This document shows positions 55,009 to 64,000 of a stretch of DNA of 64,000 bases, in pieces (position 1 is the stretch's first letter; each line of letters starts with the position of its first letter). The notes beneath the pieces are model-generated. The model was not told where the DNA came from and made no database searches. It saw nothing but the letters and a program-made list of their open reading frames with translations. Source of the DNA: Stomoxys calcitrans (taxonomy: Eukaryota; Arthropoda; Insecta; Diptera; Muscidae). The position numbers and the translations under genes are program-made. The stretch is taken from contig NC_081552.1 in the NCBI RefSeq assembly GCF_963082655.1, forward strand, positions 186,691,409 through 186,755,408. Direction: 5' to 3'.

Positions 55009-55975
55009 ACAAGTAAAAAGTGCTAAGTTCGGCCCGACCGAATCTTATATACCCTCCACTGTGGATCGCATTTGTCGAGTCAAAAAAATGATAAAAGAAA
55101 AGATTTGCTGTGCTATTAGAGCGATATAGAGATATAGTGCGGTTCGGACTACAATTTAACTATATGTTGGAGACCTGTGTAAAATGTCAGCCAATTCAAA
55201 TAAGAACTGCGCCCTTTGGGGGCTCAAGAAGTAAAATGGGAGATCGATTTCTACGAGAGCTGTATCGGGCTATATCCCTATTCAGACCATAATAAACACG
55301 TACGTTGATGGTCATGGGAGGATTTCAGGCAAATCGGATAATAATTGCGATCTCTAGGGGCTGAAGAAGTCAAGGTCACATATTGGTTTATATGGCACCT
55401 ATATCAGGTTATGGACCGATTTGAACTAATCTTAGCACAGTTGTTGAAAGTCATAACAATACACCTCATACAAAATTTCAGCCAAATCGGAAAATAATTG
55501 CTCCCTCTAGTGGCTCAAGAAGTCAAGATCCCAGATCGGTTTATATGGCAGCTATATCAAGTTATGAACCAATTCGAACTATTCTTAACACAGTTGTTGG
55601 AAGTTATAACAAAACACGTCGTGCAAAATTTCAGCCTTATCTGATAGGAATTGCGCACTCTAGACTCTCAAGAAGTCAAGACCCCAGATAGGTTTATGTG
55701 ACAGCTATATCAAAACGTGGACCGATATAGCCCATTTACAATCCCAACGGACCTACACTTATAAAAAGTACTTGTGCAAAATTTCAAGCGGCTAGCCTTA
55801 CTTCTTCGAAAGTTAGCGTGCATCGACAGACGGACGGACGGACATGGCAAGATCGACTTAAAATGTCATGACGATCAAGAATATATATATTCTTTATGGG
55901 TCTTATACGAAAATTTCGAGGAGTTACAAACAGAATGACGAAGTAAGTAAACCCCCATCCTATGGTGGAAGGAAT
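55009..55975 (-). mobile_element. DTR-1 element
   Basis: ACAAGTAAAAAGTGCTAAG, hairpin region with a mismatch (TTCGGCCCGACCGAA), CCCTCCACTGTGG, about four units, GACAGACGGACGGACGGAC (about 55820-55840), TATATATATTCTTTATGGG, CATCCTATGGTGGAAGGAAT. The segment with TTCTTTTCCCGGCATCTC is deleted. Confidence 0.84.
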
Positions 55976-55978
55976 GAA

Positions 55979-57618
55979 AACAAATTTAAAGGCATTAAAT
56001 TCGGCCGGGCCGAACTTTGGATACCCGCCACCTCGGGCATATATGTAAATCCCCTTTCGTCACAATCCGGTGAAAATTGTATAACTTAAGCACTCACATT
56101 CGGCACGGACATTTAGTGTTCTAATATATATGTAATTTTTCAATTTTGTGTAACAAAAAATTGTTCTCTTTGGCAGATATATCCAACTGTCAACCGATCT
56201 GAACAATATTAAGGTCGAATGTCGTGAGTCTCAGAATAAATCACTGTTTCAAATTTCACCGAAATCTGGTAATAAATAAAGCATTTATGGGCTTCAGTCC
56301 TCTTAACGGCAGATCGGTCTATATGGCAGCTATATCTAAATATAGTCCGATCTGTACCATATTTTGGTCGGATGGTGGGAGATTTAAAACTGCGCACTGT
56401 ACCAAATTTCATCGAAATCGGATAAAAATAAAGCTTTATGGCCTTTAGACCCTTTATCGGGAGATCGGTCTATATGGCAGCTATATCTAAATATAGTCCC
56501 ATCTGAACAATATTTAGGTTAGGCTTAAAATAACCCACTATTGCAAATTTCAGCGAAATAGGGTAATAAATAAAGCTTTTATGGTCTTCAGACCCTTTAT
56601 CGGGGGATCGGTCTATATGGTAGCTATATCTATATATAGTCCGATCTGAACCATATTTAGGTCAATTGTTGGACCTTCAACTATCCACTGTCCATGAAAA
56701 ATAAAGTTTTTATCGGAAAATCGGTCTACATAGCAGCTATATTCAAATTTGGTCCGATTTGGCCCGTTCAAGAACTTCACCAGCGTACTTCAAAAAGACA
56801 TATCTGTGCCAAATTTCAGATCAATATTTCAATTTTTGAAGGCTGAAGGATATGTATCGGAGCTATAGCTAAATCTGGACCGATTTCAATGAAATTTTGC
56901 ACATATATTGAGACGTCAAAAAAGCACTACGTGCCAAATTTGGTATAGATCGGACAAAAATTGTGCCTTCTACAGCCTTTATAGGTCGAATCGGATGATA
57001 GTTATATATGGGAGCTATATATAAATTTAAATCGATTTAGATTAAATTTTGCACAACTATTAAGATGTCACACGAAACATCTCATGTTAAATTTGGTAAA
57101 GATGGGACCAAATTTGCGGCTCCTACAGCTTTAAAAGGGCATATCGGATGAAAGATATAAATAGGAACTGTATCTAATTCTGGACCGATTTCAATGAAAT
57201 TTTGCACACATATTGGGACGTCACAAAGAGCACTTCGTGCCAAATGTAGTAAAGATCGGACAAAAATTGTGGCTCGTACAGCTTTAAAAGGTCATATCGA
57301 TTGAAAGATATATATGGGAGCTATATCTAAATCTGGACCGATTTTTTCAAAATCAATAGTGTTCGTCCTTGGACTAAAAAAGAGACTTGTGCGAAATTTC
57401 ATGAAAATCGGAGAATAAATGCGACCTGTAACTTGATCACAATAAAACATGGGCAGACAGACGGGCCGGCGGACAGACGGACACAGCTAAATCGAATTAG
57501 GAAATGATTCTTAGCCAATACGTATACTTATCGTTAGGTCTAGTTCTTCTCCTTCTTAGCGTTGCAAGCAGACGCACAAATCTATAATACCCTGTACCAC
57601 AGTGGTGGTGTAGGGTAT
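55979..57618 (-). mobile_element. DTR-2/DTR-3 composite element
   Basis: The left end is DTR-2-like: hairpin TTCGGCCGGGCCGAA at 56000-56014 and GGATACCCGCCACCTCGGG. Units change from a DTR-2 variant (AATAAATAAAGCTTTTATGG) to DTR-3 units (GGGAGCTATATCTAAATCTG, TTCAATGAAATTTTGCACA) near 56700-56860. The right end is DTR-3: GACAGACGGGCCGGCGGACA, TCTCCTTCTTAGCG, CTGTACCACAGTGGTGGTG. DTR-3 units also step by 153 bases (57010, 57163 and 57316). The two subterminal repeats do not pair. Confidence 0.72.
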
Positions 57619-57732
57619 GGAAATGTGCCAAATGTGATGCCCGGGTCATGTAGTACATGTGTGTATCCATTAGGCAAAATAAACGTAGCTTCTTTGTTAA
57701 CATTAAAAGGGCTATAAAAGCACCATGAATTA

Positions 57733-59240
57733 AAACAAGTAAGTTAAATTCGACCATATGAAAAACACCTTTCATCAAAATCCGGTGAAAATTGCATACC
57801 TTACATTTATTAGCAGTTATATCGAAATACGTTACGATTTGGACCAAATACTAATAAGGACAAGTTTTTTGTTCAATTGTGTGTAACAAAATATTGGTCT
57901 TTTTAGTAGCTACATCTAAAAATAAACCGATCTGAACCATATACAACATCGATGTCGAAAAGCCTATCATTAGTCACTGTGCCAAATTTTAGTTAAATCG
58001 GATTATAAATGCGCCTTTTTTGGGGCCAAGGCTTTAAATCGAGATATCGGTCTAAATGGCAGCTATGTGCCAATTTCGATCGATCTAGACCAAATTGCAG
58101 AAATATGTGGAGGGGCTTAACTTACTCTCTGTCCCAAATATCGGCAACATCGGAAAATAAATGCTCCTTTTATGGGCCCAAAACATTAAATCGGGAGATC
58201 GGTCTATATTGTAGCTATATACAAATCTGAACCTATCTGGGCCAAATTGACGAGGGATGTCGAAGGACCTAACACAACTCAATGTCCCAAATTTCGGCGT
58301 CATCGGAAAATAAATGCGCCTTTTATGGGGCCAAAACCTTAAATCGAGGGATCGGTCTAATGGCAGCTATATCTAAATCTGATCCGATCAAATTGTAGAA
58401 AGACGTCAAAGGGCCTAAGACAACTCACTGTCCCAAATTTCAGCAAAATCGGATAATAAATGTGGATTTTATGGGCCTAAGACCCTAAATCGGAGGATCG
58501 GTCAATATGGCAGCTATATCCAAATCTGGACCGATCTGGGCCAAATTGACGAGGGATGTCGAAGGACCTAACACAACTCAATGTCCCAAATTTCAGTGGT
58601 ATTGGACAATAAATGCGCCTTTTATGGCGCCCAAAACCTTAAACCGAGGGATCGGTCTAATGGCAGCTATATCCAAATCTGATCTGATCAGAGCCAAATT
58701 GAAAAAAAGATGTCGAAGGACCTAAGACAACTCACTGTCCTAAATTTCAGCAAAATCTGATAATACATGTGGCTTTTATGGCTCTAAGACCTTAAATCGG
58801 AGGATCGGTCTATATGACAGCTATATCCCAATCCGTACCGACCTGGGCCAAATTATCGAAGGGTCTAGCACAACTCACTGTCCCAAATTTCAGCAAAATC
58901 GGATAATAAATGTGGCTTTTATTAGCCGAAGACCCTTAATCGGCGTATCGGTCTATATGGAGGTTATATCAAGAGATAGTCCGATACAGTCAATTTCCGA
59001 ATTTAACCTGCTTATGGACAAAAAAAAGAATCTGTGCAAAGTTTTAGCTCTACATCTCTACTTCTAAAGACTGTAGCGTGATTTCAACATACAGACGGAC
59101 GAATATGTCTAGATCGTCATAGATTTTTACGCTGATCAAGAATATATATACTATATTGGGTCGGAAATGGATATTTCGATGTGTTGCAAACGGAATTACA
59201 AAATGAATATACCTCCATCATTCGGTGGTGGGTATAAAAA
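57733..59240 (-). mobile_element. DTR-2 element lacking its hairpin
   Basis: Starts AAACAAGTAAGTTAAATTCG and passes directly to CATATGAAAAACACCTTTCA, so the GGCCGGGCC hairpin and the subterminal repeat are missing. Then the tail, about seven units, ACAGACGGACGAATATG, TATATATACTATATTGGGTCG, and CATTCGGTGGTGGGTATAAA. An independent loss of the same region seen in the 0.42-1.73 kb copy. Confidence 0.85.
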
Positions 59241-59280
59241 CAGTGTTGTTCAAAAGTTTCACAAATGAGAATTGAAACAA

Positions 59281-60466
59281 AACAAGTAAAAGCGTTCGCC
59301 CGGACCGAATCTTATATACCCTACGCCATGGATCGCATTTGTCAAGTTCTTTTCGCGAAATCTCTTCTTAGACAAAAAAGGGATAAAAGAAAAGATTTGC
59401 TCTGCTATTAGAGCGATATCAAGATATGGTCCGATTCGGACCCCAATTAAATTATATGTTGGAGACCTGTGTAAAATGTCAGCCAATTCGAAAAGAATTG
59501 CGCCCTTTAGCGGCTCAAGAAGTAAAATAGACAGATCGATTTATATGGGCGCTGTATCAGGCAATAAACCGATTCAGACCATAATAAACACCTATGTTGA
59601 TAGTCATGAGAAGATCCGTTGAACAAAATTTCAGGCCAATCTGATAATAATTGCGACCTCAAGAGGCTCAAGAAGTCAAGATCTCAGATTGATTTATATG
59701 GCAGCTATATCAGGTTATTGGCCGATTTGTATCATACTTAGCACAGTTGTTGGATATCAAAATAAAATACTTCGTGCAAAAATTCATTCAAATCGGATAA
59801 GAATTGCGCCCTCTAGAGGCTTAAGAAGTCAAGACACAATATCGATTTATATGACAGCTATATCAGGTCATGGACCGATTTGGCACAGTTGTTGAATATC
59901 ATAACAAAACATGTCGTCCAAAATTTCATTCCAATCGGATAAGAATGGCGCACTCTAGAGGCCCAAGACGTCAAGACCCAAGATCGGTTTATATGGCAGC
60001 TGTATCAGGTTATGGACCAATTTCAACCATTCTTGGCACAGTTGTTGGATGTCATATTTCGAGTAGTTACAAACAGAATGGTGAAATTAGTATACACCCC
60101 ATTCTATGGTGGAGGGTATAAAAAAACACGTTGTGCAAAATTTCATTCCAATCAGATAAGAATTGCGCACTCTAGAGGCTCAAGAAGTCAAGACCCAAGA
60201 TCGGTAGCAAAACATGGACCGATATGGCCCATTTACAATTCCAACTGACCTACACTAATAAGAAGTATTTGTGCAAAATTTCAAGAGGCTAGCTTTACTC
60301 CTTCGAAAGTTTCCGTGCTTTCGACAGACAGACGGACGGACGGACATGGCTAGATCGATATAAAATGTCACGAGGATAAATATTATATATATACTTTATG
60401 AGGTCTCAGACGAATATTTGGAGTAGTTACAAACAGAATGACGAAATTAGTATACCCCCATCCTAT
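59281..60466 (-). mobile_element. DTR-1 element with an extra internal 5' terminus
   Basis: AACAAGTAAAAGCGTTCGCC (hairpin damaged: one arm missing), CCCTACGCCATGG, then units. At about 60055-60122 a unit is interrupted by a copy of the microsatellite-side terminus (TTTCGAGTAGTTACAAACAG...CATTCTATGGTGGAGGGTATA). The unit then resumes (AACACGTTGTGCAAAATTTC), followed by another unit, the GACGGAC run and a second terminus that stops at CCCCCATCCTAT without GGTGGAGGG. Confidence 0.82.
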
Positions 60467-61677
60467 CTCTTTACATCGAGGGCAAATTAAATATCTAACT
60501 CAGAATAGTTTTCCGAAAGAAACCCCTTTGTCAAAGCCCGGTGCCGTCACCACGCCTGTTACTTTAGTTCAACCTCGTTAATTTTGAACGGTTTGGAGAG
60601 TTTCTTTACTACTTTAACTGTGTGTAAGACAAAAGTCGTCGTGCAAAGTCTTCTCAGCTTTGCAGGGACATGGCTTAGAATTGCTTTGAACATATATAGG
60701 GATGTCGAAGGTGTGATTTGATGAGGATGATTTGTAAATGCGGTACTTTATGTAATGCGGTAAACGTGATACAGATTTTTGTCACCAAAAATTTTGTTTT
60801 ACAAGTTCTCCCGACGGTTCGAATGGACCATGAATATATCCGGGCTAGTGTTTCGAACTGCGATGGAGAGTATGTTACTTAGGGCTCCCAGATATGCAAA
60901 CAGTATAATGAAACAGAAATGGAATAAAAGGCGGATTTTAAAATTCAGTGTGATAGTATGCGGGGATTGATGTTTAGACACAAGGTAAAGTTTTGAATTC
61001 AAAGCGTCAGTCAGACATTACGATTTAGTACATACAACGATTAACACAATTCAATTCAGCAAAGGCAGCGACAAGAATGTTAACTTAAATTGAGTGTAAG
61101 ATTTCCCTGCGTGACAGAGAAATGCTTAAAGCTGACCGCTTTGTAAAACTAATAGTAGTAAAGAATTCATTTCGATCGGGGCAAATTCGAATCCCTCGAT
61201 CGAAATGAATTCCTTACTATCGCTTTCGTGTGGCACGGCTATAATACCAAGGATCAATTTAAAGCCACTCAGAACCATTGCTTAGTACTCGTATCTATCA
61301 TACTCTGCTCCTTCCAGTGTTCTCATATATACCATACATGAACGAATTTACCTTTATTTTGTGGTAAATACGAAACGCGCCAGCATTGGCCAACAGTCTA
61401 CCAAATCTCCAATGAAATTTGGATGTGCCACCGTCGAAATTCACCACCATAACTTGTTGTTACCTTTTTGTGCTCTCTCCTATTTATACCTTAAATCCTT
61501 AAATGACAGTGAATGAATGAGATTGGTGTGAGAGTATGAAATATGACGGTTAAATTTAATTATAGTCTTAAATTGTAATAAAATTATCTAATACGGCTAT
61601 GCCGTCCACGGCTACGATACACTTTTCACGAGTCAGTATGTTCATTATTAGGCTAAAGAAGATAAACAGAGTGCTCA
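60467..61677. other. Low-copy spacer
   Basis: About 1.2 kb with no recognised gene; the longest ORFs (about 65 codons, both strands of 60779-61002) match no family I know. Apart from the palindrome at 61157-61218 nothing repeated was seen. Confidence 0.45.
61157..61218. repeat. 22-bp near-perfect inverted repeat
   Basis: The left arm 61157-61178 (AGTAAAGAATTCATTTCGATCG) and right arm 61197-61218 pair at 21 of 22 positions around an 18-base spacer. The two arms read outward the same way, as a hairpin or a cruciform would. No transposon family was recognised for it, and there is no U-rich tail to suggest a terminator. Confidence 0.7.
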
Positions 61678-63100
61678 AACAAGTAAAAGCGTGCTAAGTT
61701 CGGCCGGGCCGAATCTTATATACCCTCCACCATGGATCGCATTTGTCGAGTTCTTTTCCCGGCATCTCTTCTTAGGCAAAAAAGGATATAAGAAAAGAGT
61801 TGCTCTGCTATTACAACGATATCAAGATATGGTCCGGTTCGGACCACAATTAAATTATATGTTGGAGACCTGTGTAAAATGTCAGCCAATTCGTATAAGA
61901 ATTGCGCCTATTGGGGCTCACGAAGTAAAATAGAGAGAACGATTTATATGGGATCTGTATCGGGCTATAGACCGATTCAGACCATAATAAACACGTTTGT
62001 TGATGGTCATAAGAGTATCCATCGTACAAAATTTCAGGCATATCGGATAATAATTGCGACCTCTAGGGGTCAAGAAGTCAAGATCCCAGATCGGTTTATA
62101 TGGCAGCTATATCAGGTTATGAACCGATTTGAACCTTATTTGACACAGTTGTTGAAAGTAAAAATAACATACGTCATGCAAAATTTCAGCCAAATCGGAT
62201 AGGAATTGCGCCCTCTAGAAGCTCAAGAAGTCAAATCCCCAGATCTGTTTATATGACAGCTATATCAGGTTATAGACTAATTTCTACCATACTTGGCACA
62301 GTTGTTGGATATCATAACGAAATACTTCGTGCAAATATCAGGTTATGGACCGATTTAAACCATACTTGGCTCAGTTGTTGGGTATCATAACAAAACACGT
62401 TGTGCGAAATTCCATTCCAATCGGATAAGAATTGCGCACTCTAGAGGCTCAAGAAGTCAAAACCCCAGATCGGTGTATATGGCAGCTATATCAGGTTATG
62501 GACCGATTTGAACCATACTTGGCACTGTGGTTGGATATAATAACAAAACACGTCGTGCAAAATTTCATTTCTATCGGATAAGAATTGCGCACTCTAGAGG
62601 CTCAAGAATTCAAGACCCAAGATCGGTTGATATGGCAGCTATATCAGGTTATGGACCGATTTGAACTATACTTGGCACAGTTGTTGGATATCATAGCAAA
62701 ACACGTCATGCAAAATTTCATCCCAATCGGATAAGAATTGTGCACTCTAGAGGCTAAAGAAGTCAAGACCCAAGATCGGTTTATATGGCAGCTATATCAA
62801 AACATGGACCGATATGGCCCATTTACAATACCAACCGACCTACACTAATAAGAAGTATTTGTGCAAAATTTCAAGCGGCTAGCTTTTCTCCTTCGGAAGT
62901 TAGCGTGCTTTCGACAGACAGACGGACGGACGGACGGACGGACGGACGGACAGACGGACGGACATGGCTAGATCGACATAAAATGTCACGACGTTCAAGA
63001 ATATATATACTTTATGGGGTCTCAGACGAATATTTCGAGTAGTTACAAACAGAATGACGAAATTAGTATACCCCCCATCTTATGGTGGAGGGTATAAAAA
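61678..63100 (-). mobile_element. DTR-1 element
   Basis: Complete 1.42-kb copy: AACAAGTAAAAGCGTGCTAAG, hairpin, CCCTCCACCATGG, about seven units (one shortened near 62337, GTGCAAATATCAGG), a long GACGGAC run (62926-62965), TATATATACTTTATGGGG, CATCTTATGGTGGAGGGTATAAA. Confidence 0.9.
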
Positions 63101-63547
63101 TAAAACGGAACGTAGTGAAAAATGCTATGTAAATACACACAGTCATTACTCGGAGTTTATAAATGGGGAAAACCGACACGTGTAGAAAGATCCTGTGATA
63201 GCGGCAGTCGGCTTTTAAGGCAAATCACACACACACACACACTCGCAAACACCCATACGCAAAAGAAAACACACATTATACACACATAATGTTGCTTGGC
63301 AAATACATTATAATGTGTCGGTCCATGAATAATTAATGTCTTGCATTTGAATTGCGAAGAACATGAGCATACAAAACCAGCGAATGTAAATACAACGAAT
63401 TTTGGCGAACGTTAATGAATTATATTAGTGGTAACCCAGCGGAAGTGGCTGCAGCGAAATGTTTAGGGCAAAAGGTGTTTGGAGGCGAAAATTTTTGATT
63501 GAAACAACAGTAACAATATTCATATTTGCGCACAAATTCCTGGCTAA
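63101..63547. other. Low-copy spacer with CA microsatellite
   Basis: About 450 bases. A CACACACACACACAC run lies at about 63227-63243, with more CA-rich sequence to about 63290. No gene recognised. Confidence 0.45.
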
Positions 63548-63600
63548 GAAATAGCAAGGAAACTTCTCTCATATCAATGAGTACTGTATATCCTAACCTA
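63548..63600 (-). repeat. Possible SINE tail fragment
   Basis: AGCAAGGAAACTTCTCTCAT and ATCAATGAGTACTG resemble the SINE body end (CTTCTCATATATCAATGAGT) in minus sense. Followed by CCTAACCTAACCTAAA. Confidence 0.4.
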
Positions 63601-64000
63601 ACCTAAAGTATAAGCCTATTCCGAAGCCTTTCGGAGCGACACAGCCCGAATTAAGGATGTGGGGGACGAATGCGTATGTAACACTCTGAAACAGCGAAAT
63701 GGACGAAAATCCTCTGGCCTTTGGATCTTTTCACGATCCGGATCTAGCCAAAGCTATTACTAATAGGAAGTAAGAATGAGGTCAGTAGCTCTCTGTATCC
63801 TAAAGAGACAAGTAGGACTACGAGCTTACTTATGCAAAATAGGTGCGGCAAATTAAAGATTGTACATGGCATGTTAGGAATATGATGAGACGTTCGGGAA
63901 TTTTCTATGTCATTGCCCGGCTTTCGCACCTAACAGACACCGGCACTTAGGTGAAGACACAAAACCAGACATGAACCAATTTAGGGGAAAACAATTATCA
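63601..64000 (+). pseudogene. LINE 3' remnant running off the window
   Basis: A frame near the edge reads DETFGNFLCHCPAFAPNRHR, with the C-x-C-P-A-F tail typical of the region after RNase H in I/LOA-type LINEs. Upstream, in other frames, VGLRAYLCKIGAAN fits the preceding segment. Stops and frameshifts are present (a TAG precedes EYDETF). It aligns with the minus-strand remnant at 12.66-12.85 kb. Confidence 0.55.

Noticed and set aside
60779..61002. Overlapping sense and antisense ORFs of about 65 codons
   Set aside because: No recognisable domain and mutually overlapping; cannot be supported as genes.

Overview
This is a gene-poor, transposon-packed stretch of a fly genome. No host protein-coding gene, rRNA or tRNA could be supported. 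By my tally of the boundaries below, more than four-fifths of the 64 kb is mobile or repeated DNA. The repeats resemble calyptrate (muscid-type) Diptera such as Musca, Stomoxys or Haematobia. That placement rests on remembered resemblance of the dispersed repeats, the env-bearing roo-like BEL element, the mariner ends and the LINE and SINE types; no search was run.

The dominant component is about 40 copies of three related non-autonomous families, given the working names DTR-1, DTR-2 and DTR-3. Each has a TATACCC-type subterminal repeat, a conserved core with a short TA run and a GTCY (GTCC/GTCT) microsatellite, a central array of 153-bp tandem units, the complementary subterminal repeat, and a GC-rich hairpin (TTCGGCC/GGCCGAA) just before an ...ACTTGTT end. 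This matches what is known of Drosophila INE-1/DINE-1/mini-me and DINE-TR1 elements, which are non-autonomous Helentron (Helitron-like) elements. The + strand is defined here as microsatellite end first, hairpin end last. DTR-1 has ends TATACCCTCCACCAT / GTGCTAAGTTCGG; DTR-2 has TATACCCACCACC / GGCGTTAAGTTCGG; DTR-3 has a TACCACAGTGGTGGTGTAG end.

Layout. 0-12 kb: DTR-2 and DTR-1 copies, including a head-to-tail run of DTR copies from 5.45 to 11.77 kb. 11.8-12.9 kb: a tRNA-derived SINE split by a LINE 3' end, then a second LINE remnant. 12.9-25.2 kb: a nest in which a DTR-2 copy contains a DTR-1 copy, which contains a complete 8.36-kb BEL/Pao retrotransposon (13452-21809); a second DTR-2 copy sits further along the same host. 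25.2-34.5 kb: a Tc1/mariner-type transposase remnant, more DTR copies (two with clean nested insertions) and SINE scraps. 34.5-47.7 kb: DTR copies, a LINE RNase H fragment, a mariner deletion derivative, and a fold-back-like element with inverted tandem arms (41.13-45.83 kb) that carries a defective mariner and a DTR-2 copy. 47.7-64 kb: mostly minus-strand DTR copies, one inserted in its own kind, low-copy spacers, and a LINE 3' remnant at the right edge.

The only intact long gene is the 2390-codon gag-pol-env ORF of the BEL element. Its LTRs look identical base for base and it has a 5-bp target duplication, so it is a very recent insertion. The many short ORFs in the DTR arrays are by-products of a 153-bp unit (51 codons) that keeps frame from unit to unit.
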